Assembly: GCA_019115995.1 (NCBI GenBank)
Contig: DXCL01000026.1
Coordinates: 1-64,000 of the forward strand
DNA length: 64,000 nucleotides
Source: Candidatus Borkfalkia avistercoris
GTDB lineage: Bacteria > Bacillota > Clostridia > Christensenellales > Borkfalkiaceae
Direction: 5' to 3'
A program made the translations under genes and the position numbers. Each line of letters begins with the position of its first letter. Positions within the stretch are counted from its first letter, which is position 1. The notes under the pieces are model-generated. The model was not told the origin of the DNA, ran no database searches, and saw only the letters and a list, made by a program, of their open reading frames with translations. Of this stretch, positions 10,140 through 19,688 are shown in pieces.

Positions 10140-10178
10140 AAAACGCTCCCCGCGCAAAATTGCGCGGGGAGCGTTTTT
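10140..10178 (-). terminator. bidirectional-looking terminator after serA
   Basis: AAAACGCTCCCCGCGCAAAATTGCGCGGGGAGCGTTTT. Confidence 0.9.
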
Positions 10179-10186
10179 GAACGGGT

Positions 10187-11344
10187 TTAACGGAAAACTC
10201 TTACGCGGATGACCGAATCGAAACTTTCGATGGCTTTGACGACCTTTTCGGGTACGTCCGCATCGAGATCTACGATCATGTAAGCCTTGTCTTTTTTGGA
10301 TTTATCGATGATGTTTGCGATGTTGATGCCGTTTTCCGAAATGACGGAAGTCACTTTGGAGATGACGCCTTCCACGTTGTTGTGCATCACGGCGATCCTC
10401 GCGGGGGTCGTGCGGGGCGCGCACACGTCGGGGAAGTTCACGCTGTGGGTGATGTTTCCGTTCTCGATATAATCGACGAGCTCCTTCGCCGCCATTTCCG
10501 CACAGTTGTCCTCCGCTTCGGGAGTGCTCGCTCCGAGATGGGGCACGCAGATCACGTTGGGCACGCCGATGAGTTCGTCGGAAGGGAAGTCCGTGATATA
10601 TCTTTCGAGCTTGCCGCTCTCCACCGCCGCAAGCACCGCCGCCGTATCGACGAGTTCGCCGCGGGAATTGTTGATGAGCACCGCGCCGTCCTTCATCTTT
10701 GCGAACGTATCCGCGTTGAACATCTTTTCGGTGTCGGGTGTAAGGGGAACGTGCACGGTGATGAAGTCGGAGGTTTTTACGAGCGTTTCGAGATCCGCCG
10801 TTTTTACCCTGTTGTCGAGGTGCAGGGCGCCCGCAACGGAAAGGTAGGGGTCGTGGCCGACGACGTTCATGCCGAGATCCACCGCGGTATTGGCAACCAT
10901 CACGCCGATCGCGCCGAGGCCGATCACGCCGAGCGTTTTGCCCGAAATTTCATGGCCGACAAATTTAGATTTGCCTTTTTCCACCGCTTTGCCGACGCCT
11001 TCCGTGCCTTTGAGCGTTTTTACCCAGTCGATCGCGTCGGTGATCTTTCTGCCGCCGAGGAAGAGTTCGCAGATGACCAGCTCTTTTACGGCGTTGGCGT
11101 TTGCGCCCGGGGTGTTGAACACGACGATGCCCTTTTCCGTGCAGGCGGGAATGGGAATGTTATTCGTGCCCGCGCCCGCGCGCGCTACGGCGAGCAGTTC
11201 GTCGTTGAGGGGATATTCGTGCATATTGAAGCTGCGAAGCATGATCCCGTCGGGATTTTTCGCGTCTTTCGAGAATGTATAGCCCGCGGGGAATTGTTTG
11301 TCCGCTACGGGGCTGATTTCGTTGAGTTTAAGAATCTGAGGCAT
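10187..11344 (-). CDS. serA: D-3-phosphoglycerate dehydrogenase
   Basis: GKTLGVIGLGAIGVMVANTA, INNSRGELVDTAAV, C-terminal ACT-like region; adjacent to serC. Confidence 0.95.
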   Translation of the reverse strand: MPQILKLNEISPVADKQFPAGYTFSKDAKNPDGIMLRSFNMHEYPLNDELLAVARAGAGTNNIPIPACTEKGIVVFNTPGANANAVKELVICELFLGGRKITDAIDWVKTLKGTEGVGKAVEKGKSKFVGHEISGKTLGVIGLGAIGVMVANTAVDLGMNVVGHDPYLSVAGALHLDNRVKTADLETLVKTSDFITVHVPLTPDTEKMFNADTFAKMKDGAVLINNSRGELVDTAAVLAAVESGKLERYITDFPSDELIGVPNVICVPHLGASTPEAEDNCAEMAAKELVDYIENGNITHSVNFPDVCAPRTTPARIAVMHNNVEGVISKVTSVISENGINIANIIDKSKKDKAYMIVDLDADVPEKVVKAIESFDSVIRVRVFR

Positions 11345-11380
11345 TTTTATCGCTTTCTCCTTGATCGCAAATGCGCCGTT

Positions 11381-12454
11381 TCAGGCGTTTTCCTTTTCAA
11401 ATTTCTTCATGAATTCGATGAGAGCCTTCACGCCTTCCACGGGCATCGCGTTGTAGATGGAGGCGCGCATGCCGCCGACGAGACGATGTCCCTTGATGGA
11501 AACCAGCCCTGCGGCTTTCGCTTCCTTTACAAACTTTTCGTCGAGCTCTTTGGAGCCGGTAACGAAGGGCACGTTCATGATGGAACGGTATTTTTTCTCC
11601 ACGCTGTTGGTGTAGAGCTTGGAGTTGTCGATAAAGTCGTACAAAAGCCCGGCTTTGTATTCGTTGACCTTGTTGATCTCCTTGATGCCGCCCAGTTTTT
11701 TGAGGTGGCGCAAAACGAGGTTCGCCATATAAATGGAGAAGCAGGGGGGCGTATTGTAGAGGGAACCGTTGTCTGCCTGCGTTTTCCATTTGAGCATGGT
11801 AGGGCAGCCGGGCAGCGGGTTTTCGATGAGGTCTTTGCGCGCGATGACGATGGTCACGCCCGCGGGGGCGAGGTTTTTCTGCGCGCCCGCATAAATGACG
11901 CCGAATTTCGTTACGTCGATTTCGCGGGAGAGGATCTCCGAGCTCATGTCGCATACGAGCGGCTTTTTCGTTTCGGGGAATTTGATATAACGGGTACCGA
12001 AAATGGTATTGTTCGAGCAGATGTGTACGTAGTCGGAATCGTCGTTGAAAGCGATCTTATCCACGTCAGGGATATAGGTGTAGTTTTTGTCTTCGGAAGA
12101 AGCTACCTTTCTCGCGTCGCCGAAGATCTGTCCCTCCTGCCAGGCCTTTTTGGAGAAGTTGCCCGTCACGATGTAATCCGCTTTGCCCGTGTGCATGAGG
12201 TTGAGGGGCACCGCCGCGAACTGCTGGCTCGCGCCGCCCTGCACGAAGATCACGCAGTAGTCGTCGGGAATATTCATCAGCTCGCGCATCAGCGCTTCCG
12301 CCTCTTCCACGATGGGGGCGAACGCTTTGTCGCGATGGCTGATCTCCGTAACGCTCATTCCCGTTCCCTGAAAATCGAGAAACTCTTTCTGTGCTTCTTC
12401 GAGTACTTCGATGGGAAGCATGGAAGGCCCTGCCGAAAAGTTGTAAACTCTCAT
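11381..12454 (-). CDS. serC: phosphoserine aminotransferase
   Basis: MRVYNFSAGPSMLPIEVLEEAQ, FVQGGASQQFAAVPLNL. Confidence 0.96.
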   Translation of the reverse strand: MRVYNFSAGPSMLPIEVLEEAQKEFLDFQGTGMSVTEISHRDKAFAPIVEEAEALMRELMNIPDDYCVIFVQGGASQQFAAVPLNLMHTGKADYIVTGNFSKKAWQEGQIFGDARKVASSEDKNYTYIPDVDKIAFNDDSDYVHICSNNTIFGTRYIKFPETKKPLVCDMSSEILSREIDVTKFGVIYAGAQKNLAPAGVTIVIARKDLIENPLPGCPTMLKWKTQADNGSLYNTPPCFSIYMANLVLRHLKKLGGIKEINKVNEYKAGLLYDFIDNSKLYTNSVEKKYRSIMNVPFVTGSKELDEKFVKEAKAAGLVSIKGHRLVGGMRASIYNAMPVEGVKALIEFMKKFEKENA

Positions 12455-12523
12455 AATCAATATCTCCTTCGATTTCGACTACGAGGCTTTCATAAAAAGC
12501 CCGTGTTGATTCTGTACTTAAAT

Positions 12524-12552
12524 ATTATATAATAAAGTAAAAATTTTGACAA
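12524..12552 (-). promoter_or_regulatory. promoter of serC-serA
   Basis: minus strand TTGTCA-N17-TATAAT. Confidence 0.75.
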
Positions 12553-12735
12553 GTGTTTCCCCGAGGAAAAGGGAGCAAACGGCATTTTTTTTGAAAGGCG
12601 TATAAAAAGTTCGCCCGAATGTCAAAAAATAATCGGACAAAGTATTTACTTTTTTCCCTAAATGTAGTAAAATAATAAACGGAAAACTGTAAATCCACTA
12701 AAATGCGAAGCAAACAGCTTCGGAAAGGGGGCTAT

Positions 12736-14466
12736 ATGTCTGATTCCTTCAATAAAAAACTCAACGGCCTTTCTCCGGTGGAACGCTTGAAAGTGACGGA
12801 TAAATATCTTTCCGAACTGCGCGGCGTACTTATTCAGATGGACGAGATCGCGTCTTTCCGCGCAAAAAACGGGCAACCTGCGTCTGACGAGGTGGGCGGC
12901 TACAAGCGCTCCTCCGTCATGAATATGATCGAAGAGCTGGAAAAGCAAAAGGAGAGCATTCTCGCGGAGGTCGCCGCGGCGGAAAGCGCATCCAAAGAAA
13001 AGCTTTCGCCGAAGGCGGAAGCGCCCCGTGCGGCTGCGCCCGTTGTGCGCGAAAAGGCGGCGCCCGCTCCGAAGGCGGACAATGTGCCCGCAAAGCCCGA
13101 AAGCGCCGTCGCGAGTTTCAAACAGGGAGACAACGCCCTCGCCATCGAAAGCATGTATACGGGGCTTTCCATGGATATAGAAAAGATGCGCAACGATATC
13201 TTGCAGGAAATGAAGTATACCTATAAGCAGGATATGGCCATCTACGACGATCTTTCCGAAAAAATAGAGTCCATCAAGCAGATGGATTTCGCGGGGCTGG
13301 AAGAAAAGCTCAGGCCTTTGCAGGCGCTTGCGGCGCTCGCGGAAAAACTGGATAATTTGCAGCCGCTCGATTACGACGTTCTGGCGGATAAGGTGGCCGA
13401 AAAATTTATCGCTGCGGGCATCGATTACGACGCCCTTGCGGGAAAGGTCGCCGCACTCGTCTCGGGCGGGGCAGCCGCCGTGAACGGCGCGCAGCTCGCG
13501 TCCGTCGAGAACAAGATCGACGAAGTGCAGCGCACGCTGACCGGTGCGGTCAGCGTAAAGCAGCTGCCCGAATTCAAGAAGCTGGACGCGCTGATCGCGG
13601 AATATCTGAAAACGTGGTCGTACGATCTTCTGCCCGACATTTTGGTGGCGGCGGAGGCGATCAAGGAGCTTGCGGACCGCTATATTCTGAGCGGCAACGA
13701 CCTTCGCGGCGAAACGATGCTTTCCGATCTCCGCGTGCGCCTTACGCGCGTCAACGTGTGGGGCACCAACGCTTTGGCTGCGGTCAAAGACGCGATCAGG
13801 ACGAACAAACTGCCCGAGCTTTATTCGGAAGACGCCTATAAAGCTTTCGCAGAAGCTTGCGCGGAGCTCGAACAGGCGCCCGCCCTTGCGGACGACGAGC
13901 TGATGAGCAAGGTCGCCAGGGCAAAAGACGCGCTCTTTAACGACGCGGATCAGAGATCTTTGGACAGAGATACCGTTTCGGAAGCGGCGGCGATCCGCGA
14001 AGAGCTCGCAGGCGCCGCGCCCGACGAGGAAAATACGGCTGCGCTCATCGAACTGAAAAAAGAGCTGATGTCGTTCAATCTTTCCTATTTTATAGACCTT
14101 GCGCCGGCGATCGCGGAACAGCAGCAGAGCGCTTCCGCGGTAGATACGGAGGCGATACTCAGCGCGATACGCGGTCTCGGCAGCGCGGCCGCCGTGCAGC
14201 CCGCTGCCGCGGCGGAACCCGCCAAGCCTTTGGCGGAAAACGCGGAGATCGCGGGGCTTGCCGCGAAGAAGCCGCAGCTTGCCGTCAAAAAGCCGCGCGT
14301 ATTGCGCCCGGCGGTTTCCGCGAAAGACAATAAGACGGAGAAGACGGAGCAGCCTCTGCGCACCGTCCGCCGCAGTATCAAGATGAAGGACGAAAATCCC
14401 GATTCCCTCTCCAAAAAATTGGTGGAGGAACTGGCTTTAAAAATCGCCAACAGCCGCGTGCGCTGA
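12736..14466 (+). CDS. coiled-coil / Ala-Lys-rich hypothetical protein
   Basis: start at ATG after GGAAAGGGGG; long heptad-like region and Ala/Pro-rich linkers. Confidence 0.65.
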   Translation: MSDSFNKKLNGLSPVERLKVTDKYLSELRGVLIQMDEIASFRAKNGQPASDEVGGYKRSSVMNMIEELEKQKESILAEVAAAESASKEKLSPKAEAPRAAAPVVREKAAPAPKADNVPAKPESAVASFKQGDNALAIESMYTGLSMDIEKMRNDILQEMKYTYKQDMAIYDDLSEKIESIKQMDFAGLEEKLRPLQALAALAEKLDNLQPLDYDVLADKVAEKFIAAGIDYDALAGKVAALVSGGAAAVNGAQLASVENKIDEVQRTLTGAVSVKQLPEFKKLDALIAEYLKTWSYDLLPDILVAAEAIKELADRYILSGNDLRGETMLSDLRVRLTRVNVWGTNALAAVKDAIRTNKLPELYSEDAYKAFAEACAELEQAPALADDELMSKVARAKDALFNDADQRSLDRDTVSEAAAIREELAGAAPDEENTAALIELKKELMSFNLSYFIDLAPAIAEQQQSASAVDTEAILSAIRGLGSAAAVQPAAAAEPAKPLAENAEIAGLAAKKPQLAVKKPRVLRPAVSAKDNKTEKTEQPLRTVRRSIKMKDENPDSLSKKLVEELALKIANSRVR

Positions 14467-14514
14467 ACGGAGGCAAACAGAGAGAATTATAGGGCAGATG
14501 CCCGATAAAATAAC

Positions 14515-14612
14515 AAAAAAGTGCGGCAAAAGCCGCATCGTGAGCCGTCCCGCAGACCCATTACGGGAAAGAAACTTACAAAAGGCTGATTTTCCGTTCA
14601 GCCTTTTGTTTT
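14515..14612 (+). promoter_or_regulatory. structured 5' leader with terminator upstream of RNase J
   Basis: hairpins GCGGCaaaaGCCGC and CCCG...CGGG, then AAAAGGCTGA-ttttccg-TTCAGCCTTTT-GTTTTT. Confidence 0.5.
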
Positions 14613-14639
14613 TGACGGCAAGGCGAAAAGGAGTGTGTT

Positions 14640-16529
14640 TTGGAACAGAGAAGAGGCGGCAAAGCGCCGCAGAACAAAAAGGGCGGAACGGGGCGGATCG
14701 CGCCTCAGTTCATCGGAAACGCCAAAGACGCGCCGCAGAAGATCGCGGCAAAGGAGAGTGCGCCCGCGCAGAAACAAGGCGGCAGAAGAAACAGACGCGA
14801 GCCAGCCGCGCAGGAAGCGGGAAGGCATGAGATCGCGGCCGCGAAAAAGGATTTGAAAAAGGGCAAGCGGGGCAGAAATCCCGTCAAGGTCATATTTCTC
14901 GGCGGCGTGGGCGAGATCGGCAAAAACATGACCGCCATCGAGTACGGCAACGACATCATCGTCATCGACGCGGGGCTCACTTTCCCCGACGAGGAGTTGC
15001 CCGGCATCGACCTCGTTATTCCCGACATAAGCTATCTCGTACAGAATAAAAACAAGGTGCGAGGGATCCTCATCACGCACGGGCACGAAGATCATGTAGG
15101 GGGGCTTGCCTATCTGCTGAAAGAGATCCAGGCGCCCGTATACGGCACGAAACTGACGCTGGCGCTGGCGGATAACAAGCTGCGCGAACAGCGCATCAAC
15201 AAGGCGCATCTCATATGCGTCAAGCCGGGAGATAAGATCAAACTCGGCTGTTTCGGCGTAGAATTCATCAACGTGAACCATTCCATCGCGGGCGCGGTGG
15301 CTCTCTCCATCGATACCCCGCTCGGCAGGATATTCCACAGCGGAGACTTCAAAATAGACCTGACGCCCGTGGCGGGCAAGCCCATAGACCTCGCGCGCAT
15401 CGCGGAGATCGGCAGGGAAGGGGTAAAGCTTCTGCTCTGCGAATCGACCAACGTCGAGCGCCCCGGATATACCATGAGCGAAACGGTCGTGGGAACGACG
15501 CTCGATCATCTCTTTTCCGAAAATACGGACAGGCGCATCATCGTGGCGACTTTTGCCTCGAACGTGCACCGCTTGCAGCAGATCGTCGATCTCGCCGTAA
15601 AATACAGGCGCAAGGTCGCGCTGTCGGGGCGGAGCATGCTGAACGTTGTGGACGCGGCGAGCAAGATCGGCGAGCTATCCATACCCGAGGGCGTGCTCAT
15701 CGACGTGGAAAAGTCGAAAAACTTTTTCGACCGCGAGATCGTCATCGTATCCACCGGCAGCCAGGGCGAGCCGATGAGCGCGCTCACCCGCATGGCGGCG
15801 GGCGAATTCAACAAAGTTACCATCGGGCAGAACGATACCATCATCATTTCCGCGAGCCCGATCCCGGGCAACGAAAAGATGATCTACCGCGTCATCAACA
15901 ACCTTTACAGAAAGGGCGCGAACGTCGTCTATGAAACGCTCGAAAAGATACACGTTTCCGGGCACGCCTGCCAGGAAGAGCTGAAAATCCTGCACTCGCT
16001 GCTTTCGCCCGAATATTTTATTCCCGTACACGGAGAATACAGGCATTTGAAGCGCCATGCGCAGCTCGCCGTTGAGCTCGGTATGCGCGAGAGCAGTATC
16101 CTTTTGCCCGACATCGGCAATTGCGTGGAGCTTTCCAGAACGGGCATGCAGTTCGGGGAGAGCGTCTCCTCGGGTTCCCGCCTCGTAGACGGGGCGAGCC
16201 TGGAAGACAGGGAAAACAGCATCGTCATGAAGGACAGGAAGCACCTCTCCGAAGACGGGATCTTCGTGATCTCCGCATGCGTTTCCGAGAGGAGCGGCGA
16301 TCTTTTGAGCGATCCCGTCGTGGTCAACCGAGGGTTTGTTATGCCGGAAAATGCGGATTACCTCTCCGATATAAAGCAGATCGTCGTGAATTGTGCCGGG
16401 CAGACGGACGTGCGCGCGGACGTGGGCAATACGGAATTTGCCGCGGCGATCAAAAAGGCGGTCAAAAACTTTATCTATAAAAAGACGAAGCAGAACCCCG
16501 TCGTCATGGCGCTCATAACAAGGGTATGA
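14640..16529 (+). CDS. rnj: ribonuclease J (beta-CASP metallo-beta-lactamase)
   Basis: ITHGHEDHVGG, FHSGDFKIDLTP, VHGEYRHLKRHAQLA; TTG start preceded by AAAAGGAG. Confidence 0.95.
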   Translation: MEQRRGGKAPQNKKGGTGRIAPQFIGNAKDAPQKIAAKESAPAQKQGGRRNRREPAAQEAGRHEIAAAKKDLKKGKRGRNPVKVIFLGGVGEIGKNMTAIEYGNDIIVIDAGLTFPDEELPGIDLVIPDISYLVQNKNKVRGILITHGHEDHVGGLAYLLKEIQAPVYGTKLTLALADNKLREQRINKAHLICVKPGDKIKLGCFGVEFINVNHSIAGAVALSIDTPLGRIFHSGDFKIDLTPVAGKPIDLARIAEIGREGVKLLLCESTNVERPGYTMSETVVGTTLDHLFSENTDRRIIVATFASNVHRLQQIVDLAVKYRRKVALSGRSMLNVVDAASKIGELSIPEGVLIDVEKSKNFFDREIVIVSTGSQGEPMSALTRMAAGEFNKVTIGQNDTIIISASPIPGNEKMIYRVINNLYRKGANVVYETLEKIHVSGHACQEELKILHSLLSPEYFIPVHGEYRHLKRHAQLAVELGMRESSILLPDIGNCVELSRTGMQFGESVSSGSRLVDGASLEDRENSIVMKDRKHLSEDGIFVISACVSERSGDLLSDPVVVNRGFVMPENADYLSDIKQIVVNCAGQTDVRADVGNTEFAAAIKKAVKNFIYKKTKQNPVVMALITRV

Positions 16530-17170
16530 CGTCGGAATATATACGCTCGCTCACGCGGCTTCGCACGGACGGGCGTATCTCGAAACTGCGCGAAGCGTTG
16601 AAAGACAGGCGCAACCCCGTCTGCGAAGACGAGGTGCTGAATTATCTCCTCATGACGGTGCGCGCGCTCGCGCCCGCCGAGATCTTGGAGATCGGCACGG
16701 CGGAAGGGCTTTCTGGAGCGGCAATGCTCCTCGAAGCGCCCTCCGCGCGCCTTACGACGATCGAGGCGGACGAAGACAGATATCTGAAAGCGAAGGAAAA
16801 TTTTGCGGCGCTCGGGTTATCCTCGCGCGCCCGCTGTGTTTTTGGGGACGCCGCAGACGTGCTGCCCGCCCTTGACGGGCCGTTCGGTTTGATATTTTTG
16901 GACGGGCCGAAGGCGCAGTACGTGCATTATCTGCCCGATTTAAAGCGGCTCTTGCGGGAAGGCGGCGTGCTGATCGCAGACGACGTTCTTTTATACGGCT
17001 GGGTGGACGGACGGGAGCCCGCGCCGAAAAAACGCCATTCCCTCGTCGAACGGATACGCGAGTATCTTGTTGCCGTCGCGGAGGACGAAACGCTCATCAC
17101 TTCGGTGCTCGACATCGGAGAAGGCGTCGCCGTCAGCGTGAAAAAGCGGGGCTGTGAGTTACGGAAATGA
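16526..17170 (+). CDS. trmR: O-methyltransferase, likely TrmR (tRNA 5-hydroxyuridine methyltransferase)
   Basis: EILEIGTAEGLSGAAML, FLDGPKAQYVHYL; overlaps the U32 protein as in yrrM-yrrN-yrrO. Confidence 0.75.
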   Translation: MTSEYIRSLTRLRTDGRISKLREALKDRRNPVCEDEVLNYLLMTVRALAPAEILEIGTAEGLSGAAMLLEAPSARLTTIEADEDRYLKAKENFAALGLSSRARCVFGDAADVLPALDGPFGLIFLDGPKAQYVHYLPDLKRLLREGGVLIADDVLLYGWVDGREPAPKKRHSLVERIREYLVAVAEDETLITSVLDIGEGVAVSVKKRGCELRK

Positions 17171-18375
17171 AAAAACGTGCAGAGCTGCTCGCGCCTGCGG
17201 GCAATTTCGAAAAATTGAAAACGGCGCTCTGTTTCGGCGCCGACGCCGTGTATCTGGGCGGGAAGAGCTTTTCTCTCCGCTCTTTTTCGGATAATTTCGG
17301 AAAAGAAGAATTGAAAGAAGCCGTAGAATATGCGCACGCCCGCGGAAAAAAGGTGTATGTAACGGCGAATATTTTTGCGAAAAACGCCGATTTTGCGGCG
17401 CTTTCCGATCACTTGGCGTATTTGCAGGAGATAGGGGCGGACGCGGCGCTCGTGACCGACGCGGGCGTGTTGGCGCTCGCAAAAAAGGTCGCGCCGAAGC
17501 TCCCGCTGCATATTTCCACGCAGGCGAACACGACCAACAAATACGCTGCAAAGTTTTGGCAGGAGCAGGGCGCGGAGCGCGTCGTGCTCGCGCGCGAACT
17601 TTCCCTTGCGGAAATAAAGGAAATAAAGGATTTCTGCCCCGATCTGGAACTGGAAGTATTCGTGCACGGCGCGATGTGCATTTCATACAGCGGCAGGTGC
17701 CTTTTGAGCAATTACCTTGCGGGGCGCGATTCCAACCGCGGCGAGTGCGTACAGGCGTGCAGATGGAAGTATTTTCTGCGCGCGGAGGGCAAAGAAGGGG
17801 AGATCTATGCCGAAGAAGACGGGCGGGGCACGTACATTTTCAACAGCAAAGACCTGAATTTGTCTGCCCGCCTCGACGAGCTTGCGGCGGCGGGCGCGGA
17901 TTCCTTTAAAATAGAAGGGCGCATGAAGAGCGCCTATTACGTGGCGACCGTCGTGAACGCTTACCGCAGGCTCATGGACGGAAAGATGACCGCAGAAGAA
18001 GCCGCGCGGGAGCTGGATACCGCCGCTCACCGCGACTATACGGAGGCATATGCCTTCGGAAACAACGACAAAACGGTCAACTACGCCGATTCGCAGACGG
18101 CGGGCACGCGTATATATACGGCGAACGTGTTGGAGGGAGCGCATGCGGGCGGCGCGGCGCTCATAGAGATGCGCAACCGTTTCCGCCTGGGCGACGAATT
18201 GGAGATCCTTTCGCCGTCGGATAGCTTCGGCAGGCGTTTTGTCGTGGAAGAGATGCGCGGCGAAGACGGCGAGAGCGTTGCGGACGCGAAGCTCGTACAG
18301 CAGAAGCTGCGCGTTTTCTGCCCGTACGAATTGTGCGCGGGCGATATTTTGAGAAGGATCCCGAAAGGGGAGTGA
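17167..18375 (+). CDS. trhP: U32 family protein, likely tRNA uridine(34) hydroxylase TrhP
   Basis: ELLAPAGNFEKLKTALCFGADAVYLGG, VFVHGAMCISYSGRCLLSNYLAGRDSNRGECVQACRW. Confidence 0.85.
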   Translation: MKKRAELLAPAGNFEKLKTALCFGADAVYLGGKSFSLRSFSDNFGKEELKEAVEYAHARGKKVYVTANIFAKNADFAALSDHLAYLQEIGADAALVTDAGVLALAKKVAPKLPLHISTQANTTNKYAAKFWQEQGAERVVLARELSLAEIKEIKDFCPDLELEVFVHGAMCISYSGRCLLSNYLAGRDSNRGECVQACRWKYFLRAEGKEGEIYAEEDGRGTYIFNSKDLNLSARLDELAAAGADSFKIEGRMKSAYYVATVVNAYRRLMDGKMTAEEAARELDTAAHRDYTEAYAFGNNDKTVNYADSQTAGTRIYTANVLEGAHAGGAALIEMRNRFRLGDELEILSPSDSFGRRFVVEEMRGEDGESVADAKLVQQKLRVFCPYELCAGDILRRIPKGE

Positions 18376-18386
18376 CGGCGCAAAAA

Positions 18387-19679
18387 ATGGAAAGGACGGT
18401 CTTGCATTCCGATCTGAATAATTTTTATGCATCGGTGGAAAGAAAGCTTTTTCCCGAACTTGCGGGCAAGCCCGTTGCCGTATGCGGGGATAAAGAAGCG
18501 CGCCACGGCATCGTGCTTGCAAAGAGCGAGGAGGCAAAAAAGTTCGGAGTCAAGACGGGCGAAGTGATCTGGGAGGCGCAGAGAAAGTGCCCCGGGCTCA
18601 TCATTCGCCCCGCGCGCTTTTCCGAATACGTGCGCTGCTCCCGCGCGGTGCGCGATATTTATGCGCGCTATACCGACCTCATCGAGCCGTTCGGGATAGA
18701 CGAATGCTGGCTCGACGTAACGCACAGCAAAATTTTCGGCAACGGAGAAGAGATCGCCGAACGTATCCGGAAGGAAGTGAAAGAAGAGCTCGGGCTCACC
18801 GTTTCGGTCGGCGTCAGCTTCAATAAAGTGTTTGCAAAGCTCGCGAGCGACCTCAAAAAACCGGACGCCGTGACCCTCGTGAGGAGGGAAGACGTTGCCG
18901 AAAAAATTTGGCCTCTGCCCGTATCCGCCCTGCTCTTTGTAGGGAAGGCGACGGCGAAAAAGCTTTCGTCCGTGGGCATTGCCACCATCGGCCAGCTCGC
19001 GGCGGCGGAGCCCTCTTTTTTGAAAAGGTATCTCGGCAAATGGGGAGAAACGCTCTCCGTTTACGCGCGGGGAGAAGATCTGTCCCCCGTGCGCAACATG
19101 AACGACGCCGCGGATCTGAAATCGATCGGCAATTCCGTTACCTATCGGGAGGATATTTACAATTATCGCGATATAGAGAGGTTGCTGTACGTTCTGAGCG
19201 AGAGCGTGGCCGCCCGTCTTAGGAGCTCCGGCTTGGGGAAAGCGGATACCGTCCATCTTTGGGTGCGCGACAAGGAGATGGAAAATTATTCCTTTCAAAA
19301 AAAGGTGCGCCCGACGGCGCTTTGCGGAGAGATCGCGGAGGCGGCTTTTTTGCTTTTTAAGAGCCAATACAAAGCGCGGCGCGCCGTGCGGGGACTGGGC
19401 GTTACCGTTTCCGGCTTCGACAAGGGCGTCGAGCAGATGAGCATAGACGATCTTGCGGGCAGCTACGATAAGAAAGACCGCGTTGAGCGAGCCGTGGGCG
19501 AGATACGTAAAAAGTACGGGTACGGAACGATCCAGCGGGGCATCATGTATGAAGACCGCACCGCGCTTTCCATGGACGTGCGCGGCGAACGGCTCGTGCG
19601 CCCCGGCGGAGTAGACGGCGAGATCGCCTCGCAGGACGAGGGCGAGTTTGAAATTTCGCCCTTCGAAGACGAACGATAG
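18387..19679 (+). CDS. dinB: DNA polymerase IV (Y family)
   Basis: MERTVLHSDLNNFYASVERKL, PFGIDECWLDVT, KVFAKLASDLKKPD. Confidence 0.95.
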   Translation: MERTVLHSDLNNFYASVERKLFPELAGKPVAVCGDKEARHGIVLAKSEEAKKFGVKTGEVIWEAQRKCPGLIIRPARFSEYVRCSRAVRDIYARYTDLIEPFGIDECWLDVTHSKIFGNGEEIAERIRKEVKEELGLTVSVGVSFNKVFAKLASDLKKPDAVTLVRREDVAEKIWPLPVSALLFVGKATAKKLSSVGIATIGQLAAAEPSFLKRYLGKWGETLSVYARGEDLSPVRNMNDAADLKSIGNSVTYREDIYNYRDIERLLYVLSESVAARLRSSGLGKADTVHLWVRDKEMENYSFQKKVRPTALCGEIAEAAFLLFKSQYKARRAVRGLGVTVSGFDKGVEQMSIDDLAGSYDKKDRVERAVGEIRKKYGYGTIQRGIMYEDRTALSMDVRGERLVRPGGVDGEIASQDEGEFEISPFEDER

Positions 19680-19688
19680 GAGTACGCG

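Noticed and set aside
10382-12532. 716-aa plus-strand ORF opposite serA/serC
   Set aside because: Antisense shadow frame of two confidently assigned genes; His/Arg-rich mirror composition, no domain sense.
14498-14830. 110-aa ORF overlapping the rnj leader
   Set aside because: Crosses hairpins and the rnj start in another frame; no support.
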